Positions 18,142 through 26,335 of a stretch of DNA of 47,335 nt are shown here, piece by piece. The translations under genes and the position numbers were made by a program. The notes under the pieces are model-generated. The model made no database searches, had not been told where the DNA came from, and saw nothing but the letters and a program-made list of their open reading frames with translations. The stretch spans positions 1 to 47,335 of the forward strand of contig JALWRC010000079.1 of NCBI GenBank assembly GCA_027080725.1. The letters run 5' to 3'. Within the stretch, counting starts at the first letter, position 1, and every line of letters starts with the position of its first letter. Source of the DNA: Saprospiraceae bacterium (GTDB taxonomy: Bacteria > Bacteroidota > Bacteroidia > Chitinophagales > Saprospiraceae).

Positions 18142-18149
18142 CAAATGTA
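18142..18149 (-). promoter_or_regulatory. -7 box of the Cys/Lys-rich protein gene
   Basis: The plus strand reads CAAATGTA, which is TACATTTG on the coding strand and fits TAnnTTTG. It is 40 bases upstream of the ATG at 18102. No convincing -33 TTG was found. Confidence 0.45.
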
Positions 18150-18264
18150 TGATAAATTGGTGATTGTGGGGCTCCTTTGTATAAAATTTATGATTTAATT
18201 AACAAAAATGAGTCTCCGATTCACCGCAAATTTACCATTCCATTTCATAATCCATCGCCTTTTC

Positions 18265-20121
18265 TTACATGCGGTCCGGCATATCAATCCCCAAAATGCC
18301 CATACCGCTTTGGAGCACGGATGCGACATTGACGGCCAACTTTAATCGAAAGGCCTTGGCTTCCGGTGTCTCAGCACTTAATATGCGCACATCGTGATAG
18401 AACTTATGAAAAGCCTTGGCCAGCTGATATAAATATCCGGCAAGGAGAGAAGGATTGTACTCTGCTGTAGCTGTCGACAATACCGTTGGGTATTCTTTGA
18501 GCAAGACCAAAATATCTTTTTCCACCTGTTGCAATTGGGAATATCGCTTCCATTCTCCCGTGGTCACAGCATCGGTATCTTTGCGCAGCATTGATTTTAT
18601 CCGCACGAATGCATTTTGGATGTAAGGGCCTGTTTGCCCTTGCAGGTCCACTGAGTCGGCGGGGTTAAAGACCATGCGTTTCTTGGCATTCACCTTGAGT
18701 ATGAAATATTTCAAGGCGCCCATCCCAATCATTTCATACAAGGTCTTTTGCTCCTCACTGGAAAGGGATTCGACTTCCCCCCGGTCTTTGGATTCTGCCC
18801 GTGCCAGGGAAACGACGTCATCCATAAGGTCATCGGCATCAACTACTGTTCCTTCCCGGGACTTCATCTTGCCATCGGGCAGTTCTACCATGCCATACGA
18901 GAGATGATGTAATCCGTCGGCATAGGGCTCCCCCAACCGCTTTAACAGTTCAAACAAGACCTTGAAATGATATTCTTGCTCATCTGCGACCACATAAATA
19001 AATCTTTCTGCCTTGAAATCGTCGTATCGCAGTGAAGCCGTACCCAAATCCTGTGTGATATAGACCGAGGTCCCGTCACTCCTCAGGACGATTTTCTTAT
19101 CCATCCCAATGTCCTCCAAATCCGCCCATACCGATCCATCTTCCTGTCGATAAAATACACCGGATTCCAGTCCTTTGACAACAAGGGCTTTACCGATGCT
19201 GTACACCTCAGACTCATAATAGTTCTTTTGGAAATCCGCCCCCAATCTCTTATACGTATGCGCAATACCGTCCAGCACCCAGCTGTTCATCTGTTGCCAT
19301 AGCGCTCTTACTTTGAGGTCCCCCCGCTCCCATTGCTGCAACATCTCTATCGCTTCACGCCCTAACAGACTATGACGATTGAAATACTCATTTTTAAACT
19401 TCTTGAAAAAATCCGCTTGATCCTCGACTTTCCGGTCCCGGATTATCTGAAGGGCTTCGTCGGATGTCTGCCATTTCATATATTCCTCTTTAAAGGCCTG
19501 ATCGAACAATACATAGTACTTGCCCACAAAATGGTCCCCCTTCATCTCGGGGTCTTCTTCCTTCGGCAGACGCCCCCCACCCAATTTTTTCCAGGCCAAC
19601 ATGCTCTTGCAAATCGCAATCCCTCTATCGTTAATAATTTGGGTAGGAATCACTTCATACCCTTGCGATTCGAAAAGCCGTACCATTGCAGCGCCGAGCA
19701 ATATATTGCGAATATGCCCCAAGTGCAATGGTTTATTGGTATTCGGACTCGAATATTCAATCAATGCTCTTCGTCCATTCTTCGGTTTATAGCCGTAATC
19801 GGGACGTTCATCGACCCATTGCAACAAACCCGTCCAATAATCCTCCCCAAACACAACATTGAGAAAACCTTTGACCGCATTGAAGTCATGGATAATCTTC
19901 ACATGTTCCTTCAGATACGTCCCTAATTGGTTCGCTAAAGCTTCGGGATTCATCTTTACATGGCGCACTAAGGGGAAGACCAGGATAGTTTGGTCTCCAT
20001 CAAAGTCTTTCCGGGTGGCAGAAAGTTGAATGGCATCGGAATGCACCTCAACTTCATATAGGGCTCGAATGGCTTCTACCACCGCGCTCTTCATTTCCTC
20101 CTGCATGTAAATCATTTCCAT
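18265..20121 (-). CDS. argS: Arginyl-tRNA synthetase
   Basis: ArgS charges tRNA-Arg with arginine in the cytoplasm. It is a class I synthetase with SSPNTNKPLHLGHIRN (the HIGH motif as HLGH), GKMKSREGT in place of KMSKS, and an anticodon-binding end reading AKAFHKFYHDVRIL and a final GMGILGIDMPDRM. The frame stays open to an ATG at 20175, but the extra 18 residues (MSRGRCLAAVAKQSKWNI) do not look like a family N-terminus. I therefore prefer 20121 (MEMIYMQEEMKS) or the near Met codons at 20115 and 20106, giving about 613-618 residues. A -7 box lies at 20216-20223, upstream of all candidates, so it does not decide between them. Confidence 0.96.
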   Translation of the reverse strand: MEMIYMQEEMKSAVVEAIRALYEVEVHSDAIQLSATRKDFDGDQTILVFPLVRHVKMNPEALANQLGTYLKEHVKIIHDFNAVKGFLNVVFGEDYWTGLLQWVDERPDYGYKPKNGRRALIEYSSPNTNKPLHLGHIRNILLGAAMVRLFESQGYEVIPTQIINDRGIAICKSMLAWKKLGGGRLPKEEDPEMKGDHFVGKYYVLFDQAFKEEYMKWQTSDEALQIIRDRKVEDQADFFKKFKNEYFNRHSLLGREAIEMLQQWERGDLKVRALWQQMNSWVLDGIAHTYKRLGADFQKNYYESEVYSIGKALVVKGLESGVFYRQEDGSVWADLEDIGMDKKIVLRSDGTSVYITQDLGTASLRYDDFKAERFIYVVADEQEYHFKVLFELLKRLGEPYADGLHHLSYGMVELPDGKMKSREGTVVDADDLMDDVVSLARAESKDRGEVESLSSEEQKTLYEMIGMGALKYFILKVNAKKRMVFNPADSVDLQGQTGPYIQNAFVRIKSMLRKDTDAVTTGEWKRYSQLQQVEKDILVLLKEYPTVLSTATAEYNPSLLAGYLYQLAKAFHKFYHDVRILSAETPEAKAFRLKLAVNVASVLQSGMGILGIDMPDRM

Positions 20122-20215
20122 AATATTCCATTTGGATTGTTTAGCGACCGCTGCGAGGCATCTCCCCCGACTCAAAGCCGGGCAATAAGCCTGTTTTTTC
20201 TTTGCTATAAAGGCG

Positions 20216-20223
20216 CAAAAATA
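20216..20223 (-). promoter_or_regulatory. -7 box of argS
   Basis: The plus strand reads CAAAAATA, or TATTTTTG on the coding strand, fitting TAnnTTTG. It would start transcription near 20209, about 90 bases before the preferred argS start. It overlaps the short gap between argS and the convergently placed end of rsmD at 20279. Confidence 0.4.
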
Positions 20224-20278
20224 CGATTGTTATTTACCTCCTTGTTCTTTTATGAAAGATTATTTGAAAGAACGTTTT

Positions 20279-20848
20279 TTACTCCTGCTCTTCGGAGGGA
20301 GCATCCTCGATATTTTCAAAAAAGGAAAACACCGTTTGCCCATATTTTTTACTCCCCCTATACTGGGGATAATGCTCCAAAAAAGTATGCACATCATGTT
20401 CGACTACCAATATGCCATCCTTCTTCAATAACTTCTGCTCAAACACCCACTCCGGAAGGATAGAGAGTTTAGGCCAGCGGTAGGGAGGGTCGGCAAAGAC
20501 AATGTCATAAGGCTCCATACCATACTTGAGAAATTCCTCCACGTTGGCCCTGGTGATACGGATGGCATCGGAAACACCAAATGCAACCGCTGTCTCTCGC
20601 ACAAAGCCCACACATCCGGGATGCTTATCGACATAGGTAACATCCTCACATCCTCTGGAAACAGCCTCCAGGCTGACTCCCCCTAATCCACCAAATAAGT
20701 CTAAAAAACGCACTCCGGACAAATCCTTCCTATGAGACAATACATTAAATAACGCCTCCCTGGCCAAATCCGTAGTCGGCCGGGTCGGAAAACGCCCTTT
20801 GGAGGGAGCGAATCTACGCCCTCCCAAATGTCCGCTAATGATCCGCAT
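20279..20848 (-). CDS. rsmD: 16S rRNA (guanine(966)-N(2))-methyltransferase RsmD
   Basis: RsmD uses S-adenosylmethionine to methylate G966 of 16S rRNA during 30S assembly. The 189-residue length is typical. The start MRIISGHLGGRRF and the PTRPTTDLAREALFN segment (21-35) are family hallmarks. SAM motif I is DLFGGLGG (50-57) and the catalytic motif is DPPY (120-123). Its start overlaps the end of the upstream DUF3822 gene by 14 bases, so the two are translated from one message. Confidence 0.96.
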   Translation of the reverse strand: MRIISGHLGGRRFAPSKGRFPTRPTTDLAREALFNVLSHRKDLSGVRFLDLFGGLGGVSLEAVSRGCEDVTYVDKHPGCVGFVRETAVAFGVSDAIRITRANVEEFLKYGMEPYDIVFADPPYRWPKLSILPEWVFEQKLLKKDGILVVEHDVHTFLEHYPQYRGSKKYGQTVFSFFENIEDAPSEEQE

Positions 20849-21656
20849 ATTGCAGGATTAACCGGTTCATCTTGTGCACAGAGATATGATCCCAATACTT
20901 ATGATAATCGTCGGAAGCGAACTCCGGGACGTGTAGAAACTCGACATTTCGGATATATTTCTTCAAACTAACATATAATTGGCTGCCCTTCGCTAAGCTT
21001 CCGGATAACCACAAAGTATCTTTCTCCACCTCTAAGAGTGTGTTATGAAATGCCAATAAAGCGAAATATACCGCCTCATCCACCGAGTAATAATCAAATG
21101 TATTAAAAAATCCAACCACTCCAGCTTTTATCGATAGCACAGCGATGAATCCGTCATGAAATTGTAGATGCACGCCCTGTTTTTGGGAGCGAAGGCTAAT
21201 TTCAGTAAGAAAGTGTGTAAAATAGTGCTTCTTCGCGCCTCTCACAAGCTGTGGTAATACCTCCACCCAATCGCTAAGGTCAATCTCCCGGTAAATGCCA
21301 CTCACTCCCAAGCCATAAATCTCCTCTTGGACCAGTGGCAAAGAATCATGTTTTTCTTCCAACACTCGGTCCAACAACGGTGTTAGTCCGGTTGTAGTTG
21401 CTTGAATGTTAGCTAGAGAATAATCCCGGGTCTTCATCAAAAGCGTAAAGGTATCTACTCCATCCAAGGCCTCCCGGAGAGAGAGAATACCAGATTTCGA
21501 CTGCAGATAGGCTACGCCAATATGCTCTTCCACATCGGCACAAGGAGTGTCAACAGGCAAAACACTCCATTCTATTCGATGGGTATCCGCAATGAGGCAT
21601 AAGGTTTTCAAGACTTGTAGATTATATACATACATTTGGTGCCATCGCGATAGCAC
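20835..21656 (-). CDS. DUF3822 family protein
   Basis: The 273-residue product resembles the DUF3822 family, which in Bacteroidota commonly lies next to rsmD, as here with a 14-base overlap. The visible features are a central LTPLLDRVLEEK-type segment, HYFTHFLTEISLR, then a FFNTFDYYSVDEAVYFALLAFHNTLLE helix and the pattern LWLSGSLAKGSQLYVSLKKY near the C-terminus. These suggest an actin/hexokinase-like fold (inferred from memory of the family). Function is unknown. It starts 6 bases after the hypothetical gene at 21663-22244. The start at 21656 is one of two close options; a later Met at 21635 would also fit. Confidence 0.75.
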   Translation of the reverse strand: MLSRWHQMYVYNLQVLKTLCLIADTHRIEWSVLPVDTPCADVEEHIGVAYLQSKSGILSLREALDGVDTFTLLMKTRDYSLANIQATTTGLTPLLDRVLEEKHDSLPLVQEEIYGLGVSGIYREIDLSDWVEVLPQLVRGAKKHYFTHFLTEISLRSQKQGVHLQFHDGFIAVLSIKAGVVGFFNTFDYYSVDEAVYFALLAFHNTLLEVEKDTLWLSGSLAKGSQLYVSLKKYIRNVEFLHVPEFASDDYHKYWDHISVHKMNRLILQYADH

Positions 21657-21662
21657 GTAAGT

Positions 21663-22244
21663 TTACTCCCAGTTTCCGGAAGTAGAGGGTTTATTGCGAT
21701 CACCAAACTTGATGACTGCATCCGGATCAAAGTTGCTGTTGGTCTTTGCATATTTTGGATCGGCATATTTACCCATGAAGTCTTTGTATTTTGCTGAGAC
21801 CTCCACCACCGGTACTTTGGTCTTCTGATAATCGATAGTATCTGCGAATATAGTAAACGACTTACCATTGCCATAAGGAATATACTGCAAAGAATCCAGA
21901 ATCAATTGCTTGGACTTAACTACTTCCATTGCATCGTGATAGGTTGTATCGTGTAAAATGGCATCCGGGTCATCCGGATTATTGGGATCTTGGGTTGCAC
22001 TAATGACCGGCACTTTTCCTGTGCGCAATACCGATACTAAGGTATCAAAAGAAGGGGCAAACAAGCCGGTCACATCCCGGTAAACTTCCTGGGCGGTTCT
22101 TATATCCTTCAAACGCTGGATAACGGCAATTTCCCTTTTCGCCTTGATATTGTTAAACAATATCGGCTCCTTAATACTATTTATCAATAAAATACCGAGG
22201 ATAATAATTCCGATAACCAAAAGTAATCCAATAAGTCGCTTCAT
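21663..22244 (-). CDS. Conserved hypothetical protein with N-terminal membrane anchor, pilin-like
   Basis: The 193-residue product starts MKRLIGLLLVIGIIILGILLI, a single strong transmembrane segment. A predicted helix follows (FNNIKAKREIAVIQRLKDIRTAQEVYRDVTG), as in pseudopilins, where a hydrophobic helix runs into an amphipathic one. There is no prepilin peptidase glycine motif before the hydrophobic stretch, so it is probably a signal-anchored periplasmic protein instead. The rest is polar with no motif I recognise. It leads an apparent minus-strand operon with the DUF3822 gene and rsmD. Confidence 0.7.
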   Translation of the reverse strand: MKRLIGLLLVIGIIILGILLINSIKEPILFNNIKAKREIAVIQRLKDIRTAQEVYRDVTGLFAPSFDTLVSVLRTGKVPVISATQDPNNPDDPDAILHDTTYHDAMEVVKSKQLILDSLQYIPYGNGKSFTIFADTIDYQKTKVPVVEVSAKYKDFMGKYADPKYAKTNSNFDPDAVIKFGDRNKPSTSGNWE

Positions 22245-22307
22245 AATTGTTGCGTGTAGTTAATATTATAAAATGATTTTCAAGTACTTTTATTAAAAAG
22301 TACACCT

Positions 22308-22335
22308 TTGCATCGTGCAATAATAGGTATTTTTG
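22308..22335 (+). promoter_or_regulatory. Candidate promoter of tsaD
   Basis: TTG (22308-22310) and TATTTTTG (22328-22335) are separated by 17 bases, close to the -33/-7 spacing in Bacteroidota. The leader to the ATG at 22423 would be about 80 bases. The spacing is a little short, so support is moderate. Confidence 0.4.
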
Positions 22336-22422
22336 TGGAAATTATAATAAATATTTCACCAATTTATCCGTATTTGATTTTACAGATGCCAATATACGAT
22401 AACACATAACCATCAGGATGAT

Positions 22423-23424
22423 ATGAGTATCAACATTTTAGCCATTGAGTCTTCTTGTGATGACACCTCTGCAGCCATTTTGCAAAATGGTCGTATCCTT
22501 TCCAATGTAACCGCCAGTCAAACCGTCCATGAAAAATACGGAGGAGTGGTACCGGAGCTCGCCTCACGGGCGCATATGGCCAATATTGTCCCCACCGTTG
22601 AGCTCGCACTGAAAAAAGCGGGAATATCTGTTGACCAATTGTCAGCTGTCGCCTTCACCCGCGGACCTGGGCTACTCGGTTCTTTGATAGTAGGGGTATC
22701 TTTTGCCAAGGGTTTGGCCCTAAGACTGGACATTCCCCTTATTGAAGTGCATCACATGCAGGCACATATTCACGCCCTATTCATTCCCGAGAGAAAACCT
22801 TCTTTTCCCTTCCTCAGCCTTACCGTATCCGGCGGACATACCCAAATAAGTATTGTCCATGGTCCACTCGATATTGAAATTATCGGGCGAACCCGGGACG
22901 ATGCTGCGGGAGAGGCCTTCGATAAGGCAGGTAAAATGATGCAACTGCCCTACCCTGCCGGCCCCGTCATAGACCGGCTTGCTTCTAAGGGAAAACCTAT
23001 TTTCACCTTTCCGGAACCAAACATTCCCGGTCTGGATTTCTCCTTTAGCGGACTAAAAACAGCATTCCTGCGCTTTTTGCAGCACCATGTAAAAAACAAC
23101 CCTGATTTCATACAAGAAAACCTTCCCGACATCTGTGCCTCTATTCAAGAACGCATCGTGAGCATATTGTTGAATAAACTCCGGCTTGCCGCTGTTCAGA
23201 CCGGCATCAAAGAGATAGGTATTGCAGGTGGGGTCTCCGGCAATAGCCGGTTGCGTACGGCTTTACAAGAACATGGGCAATCACATAATTGGAACGTATA
23301 TATCCCTCCATTGGAATACTGTACCGACAATGCGGCAATGATTGCCATGTGTGGGTATTTCAAGTTCAAAAACAAACAATTTACAAATCAAACTGTAACC
23401 CCGGAGGCGCGATGGATTCAATAG
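22423..23424 (+). CDS. tsaD: tRNA N6-threonylcarbamoyladenosine transferase subunit TsaD
   Basis: TsaD transfers the threonylcarbamoyl group to A37 of tRNAs that read ANN codons, with TsaB and TsaE. The 333-residue length is standard. The start ILAIESSCDDTSAAIL and the phosphate loops are present. His111 and His115 in VHHMQAHIHALF bind the metal, and SGGHTQ (about 135-140), GEAFDKAGKMM and GGVSGNSRLR follow. The final TDNAAMIA supplies the third metal-binding Asp region. It ends 68 bases ahead of a strong bidirectional hairpin terminator. Confidence 0.98.
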   Translation: MSINILAIESSCDDTSAAILQNGRILSNVTASQTVHEKYGGVVPELASRAHMANIVPTVELALKKAGISVDQLSAVAFTRGPGLLGSLIVGVSFAKGLALRLDIPLIEVHHMQAHIHALFIPERKPSFPFLSLTVSGGHTQISIVHGPLDIEIIGRTRDDAAGEAFDKAGKMMQLPYPAGPVIDRLASKGKPIFTFPEPNIPGLDFSFSGLKTAFLRFLQHHVKNNPDFIQENLPDICASIQERIVSILLNKLRLAAVQTGIKEIGIAGGVSGNSRLRTALQEHGQSHNWNVYIPPLEYCTDNAAMIAMCGYFKFKNKQFTNQTVTPEARWIQ

Positions 23425-23492
23425 CCACCCGAAGGAGACTTTTTGTCCCGAATCAATGCGATGCAGTGTCAATGAATATCTACATTAAGCCA

Positions 23493-23542
23493 TAATGAAG
23501 AAGGGATGTATCAACTTAAGCTGATACATCCCTTCTTCATTA
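23493..23542. terminator. Bidirectional terminator between tsaD and mdh
   Basis: A perfect 21-bp inverted repeat (23493-23513 with 23522-23542) encloses an 8-base loop. The arm sequence centres on GAAGAAGGGATGTATCA and the outer ends are A/T-rich. It lies between two convergent genes (tsaD ending 23424 and mdh ending 23612), so it can serve both. Confidence 0.9.
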
Positions 23543-23611
23543 ACGATTCTCCCCGCCAGATATAATATCTGTGGTGTGGCACGACGTGTTTGGTTAATAA
23601 CAAACAGTCAA

Positions 23612-24541
23612 CTATTTCATACCATCATAAACCTCCATTACGGCTCTTACATGTTTGGCTGAGGTCTCGAGCAATGCCTTTTCGTCTGCATCGAGTTTGA
23701 GTTCGACAATCTCTTTAATTCCATCTTTACCCAATTTTACCGGGACGCCGAGATATATCCCGTTCTGGCCGTATTCTCCTTCCAGCAATGCGCAGCAAGG
23801 AAAGATGCGATGTTCGTCACGCAAGATAGTCGTCACCATTTGGGCAGCTGCGGCGCCTGGGGCATACCATGCAGAGGTACCCATCAGTTGTACGAGTTCT
23901 CCACCGCCCTTTTTGGTTCTTTGGATGATGGATTGCAAGACCTCTTCATCGATGAGATCGCGGACCGGAATCCCGCTAACAGTTGTATAACGAGGCAGAG
24001 GCACCATAGTGTCCCCGTGGCCCCCCATTAAAATAGCTTGGATATCCTTGGGAGACACATTGATGGCTTCTGCAATAAAAGCCCGGTACCGGGCCGTATC
24101 CAGTATTCCAGCCATCCCCATCACACGATTCTTAGGAAGTCCGCTTGCTTCGTGCGCAGCATAAGTCATTACATCCAGCGGATTGGACACTACGATAATA
24201 ATCGGATTATCGTTGTACTTCATGATTTCGGCGGTCACACTCTTTACAATGCCTGCATTGATAGAGATGAGGTCATCCCGGCTCATCCCCGGCTTTCTGG
24301 GCACCCCGGCAGTAATGACAATGACATCACTTCCGGCAGTGAGGGAATAATCCTCGGTACCGGTCACCTTCGTACTACAATAGACGATAGGGGCTTGCTC
24401 CCACATATCCAAGGCCTTTCCTCGTGCCATATCTCCTTTGATATCGACCAATACCACTTCATTAACCAAATCCTCCATGGCAAGTACATTGGCCACTGTA
24501 GCACCCACGTTACCTGCACCTATTACTGAAACTTTACTCAT
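23612..24541 (-). CDS. mdh: Malate dehydrogenase (LDH-like type)
   Basis: The enzyme interconverts malate and oxaloacetate with NAD in the TCA cycle. The 309-residue product is of the LDH-like MDH class usual in Bacteroidota. It shows GAGNVGA (8-14), GVPRKPGMSR (79-88, Arg82 being the malate-selecting residue), VSNPLD (118-123), and catalytic His175 in GGHGDTMVP. A -7 box lies 50 bases upstream. Confidence 0.98.
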   Translation of the reverse strand: MSKVSVIGAGNVGATVANVLAMEDLVNEVVLVDIKGDMARGKALDMWEQAPIVYCSTKVTGTEDYSLTAGSDVIVITAGVPRKPGMSRDDLISINAGIVKSVTAEIMKYNDNPIIIVVSNPLDVMTYAAHEASGLPKNRVMGMAGILDTARYRAFIAEAINVSPKDIQAILMGGHGDTMVPLPRYTTVSGIPVRDLIDEEVLQSIIQRTKKGGGELVQLMGTSAWYAPGAAAAQMVTTILRDEHRIFPCCALLEGEYGQNGIYLGVPVKLGKDGIKEIVELKLDADEKALLETSAKHVRAVMEVYDGMK

Positions 24542-24590
24542 AGTTATTACGATTTTTTAAGAAATTATAATTAATTCTGGATTCAAACCA

Positions 24591-24598
24591 CAAAGATA
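24591..24598 (-). promoter_or_regulatory. -7 box of mdh
   Basis: The plus strand reads CAAAGATA, which is TATCTTTG on the coding strand. The same octamer serves the lipoprotein gene (30948-30955) and the MlaD gene (45293-45300). No clear -33 TTG is at the right distance. Confidence 0.5.
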
Positions 24599-24702
24599 GT
24601 CCGGCTATTGTCTCTTCTCTTATAATTGTAAAAATAATTACAAAATGAGCAACAAATCCCTCAAAAAAAGCCTTTTGAAATGAAGGAACATAATTAATTT
24701 TA

Positions 24703-24710
24703 TAACTTTG
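24703..24710 (+). promoter_or_regulatory. -7 box of the M43 protease array
   Basis: TAACTTTG fits TAnnTTTG, 43 bases before the preferred start of the first protease (24753). It overlaps the more upstream possible ATG at 24708, which supports 24753 as the true start. A TTG at 24675-24677 is 25 bases away, longer than ideal. Confidence 0.5.
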
Positions 24711-24752
24711 ATGCTCATTTTATCATTTCACTCGCATAATAAACTTTTCTAT

Positions 24753-26321
24753 ATGAAAAATTGTTTCTCATACTTCTCATTATCAATTATTCTTACAATA
24801 TTTTCGTTTTCTACCGGCTCAACTCAATCTACTCGGGGCATCTGTGGTACTACCATAGAAGATCAGGCCATTTTAGGAAAGTATCTTCGACAAAATCGAG
24901 AAAACCCCCATCTATCTGTTCGTTCCGGAGAAACCATTTGGGTGCCTATGATTTATCATTTGGTCGCTAAAAAAGATGGCTCGGGAAGATTTGACCGATT
25001 GGATAAAGTTTTAGATGCTGTTATCAAGCTCAATTCGGACTACGAGCCTCAAGGCATCCAGTTCTACTTGGACAATGTTACAGAGAGCATCAAAGAGCTG
25101 AACAATAATGCTGTTTACGACAACCCCAAGGCTTCGTTCGGCTCTTCCAAGATGCGCTCCACTGCTAACAAGGCAGAATTTCACAAAGCGATTAATGTGT
25201 TTGTCGTCCATGACATTCAGGACGCTAATAATCCAGGTGAGATTTTAGGGTATTATACTGCCAATGGGGATTATGTCGTCATGAAAGAAAGGGAAATTCG
25301 CTCCCCCTCTTCGACTTTCTCCCATGAAATGGGACATTACTTCTCTCTCATGCATCCATTCTACGGATGGGAAGAGCGCACATACAATTTCAATGAGCCC
25401 ACCCCTACTGCCATCTTTTATGCCGGACAGTCGATTCTAACCGAGTATGTCAGCCGGACAAAGATGCAAGGTTCAAAAAAGCTATGCGAAGTCGCTGCCG
25501 ATCAACTGTGCGACACCGAGGCCAATTACAAATTGGGGTTCGGATGGCCGGCTTGTGAATGGACCGGCAAAGCCAAGGACCCGGATAATGTTATGCTGAC
25601 TCCACAGGAGCACAACTTTATGGCGTACTTCCTAAGATGTACCGACTATGAGTTCACCAAAGAGCAAGGAGAAGCCATGCAACGCGATTATCATAGCAGT
25701 CACCGTGATTATCTCCGTAAATTGCCTGCTCCGGATTTATCCGTGCCCGGAACCACGACCTTGCGCTTTCCTGAAAACAACCAAAAACTAGACTATTACG
25801 ACATCGTAAAACTCGATTGGGATGACGCTCCAAATGCCACGCATTACTTGGTAGAAAGAGCAACGAGAAAAAGTTTTTCTACCGGCTTTAAAAGCTTTAT
25901 TGCGGACAAAAGCGAAATTGTATTTACCGACTTGAGCAGGAGTAAAACATATTATTGGCGCGTAACCCCTATTAATGAAACCCATCTGAGCAACAAATCG
26001 GCTGGTCCTTTTGCATTTCAAACAGGTAAGGCAAAATACAATGCAACTGTAGATCTCAATGGAATCGATGCCTGGTCCATCGTCAACAATCCTGCAAGTC
26101 CGTCGAAAGCTGCCCATGTTGTAATACTTACTTCAAAGACATGGACGGGGGAGATGCGTCTTTCCTCCATTACCGGAAAGAAGATTGCTACACTTCCGTT
26201 GCGATTAAGTAAGGGGACGAAGACCATTCCTCTTTCCTCCGAACTTGCACCGGGCCTGTACCTAGTGACGCTGAGTAATTCTACGGCGGAAGAAACTAAA
26301 AAGCTCCTGGTAGTCAAATAG
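24753..26321 (+). CDS. Secreted M43-type metalloprotease with T9SS sorting domain (array member 1)
   Basis: This is a predicted zinc endopeptidase of the pappalysin-like M43 group, 522 residues from the preferred start. The frame is open to 24708, but 24753 gives a proper signal peptide (MKNCFSYFSLSIILTIFSFS, then GSTQ) and lies behind a -7 box. The zinc motif is HEMGHYFSLMH (His191, Glu192, His195, His201). A conserved FYGWEE follows, and CDTEANY with MAYFLRCTDYEFT marks the Met-turn region. A fibronectin-like domain (about 335-420) with the phrase SKTYYWRVTPINE precedes a C-terminal sorting domain (LAPGLYLVTLSNSTAEETKKLLVVK, in part). In members 2 and 3 the motif is HELGH; here it is HEMGH. 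Gene spacing to the next member is 14 bases. Confidence 0.9.
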   Translation: MKNCFSYFSLSIILTIFSFSTGSTQSTRGICGTTIEDQAILGKYLRQNRENPHLSVRSGETIWVPMIYHLVAKKDGSGRFDRLDKVLDAVIKLNSDYEPQGIQFYLDNVTESIKELNNNAVYDNPKASFGSSKMRSTANKAEFHKAINVFVVHDIQDANNPGEILGYYTANGDYVVMKEREIRSPSSTFSHEMGHYFSLMHPFYGWEERTYNFNEPTPTAIFYAGQSILTEYVSRTKMQGSKKLCEVAADQLCDTEANYKLGFGWPACEWTGKAKDPDNVMLTPQEHNFMAYFLRCTDYEFTKEQGEAMQRDYHSSHRDYLRKLPAPDLSVPGTTTLRFPENNQKLDYYDIVKLDWDDAPNATHYLVERATRKSFSTGFKSFIADKSEIVFTDLSRSKTYYWRVTPINETHLSNKSAGPFAFQTGKAKYNATVDLNGIDAWSIVNNPASPSKAAHVVILTSKTWTGEMRLSSITGKKIATLPLRLSKGTKTIPLSSELAPGLYLVTLSNSTAEETKKLLVVK

Positions 26322-26335
26322 CTCAACACCTCGCC

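Noticed and set aside
20122-20175. N-terminal extension of argS to the ATG at 20175
   Set aside because: The extra 18 residues do not resemble a family N-terminus; later Met codons fit better.
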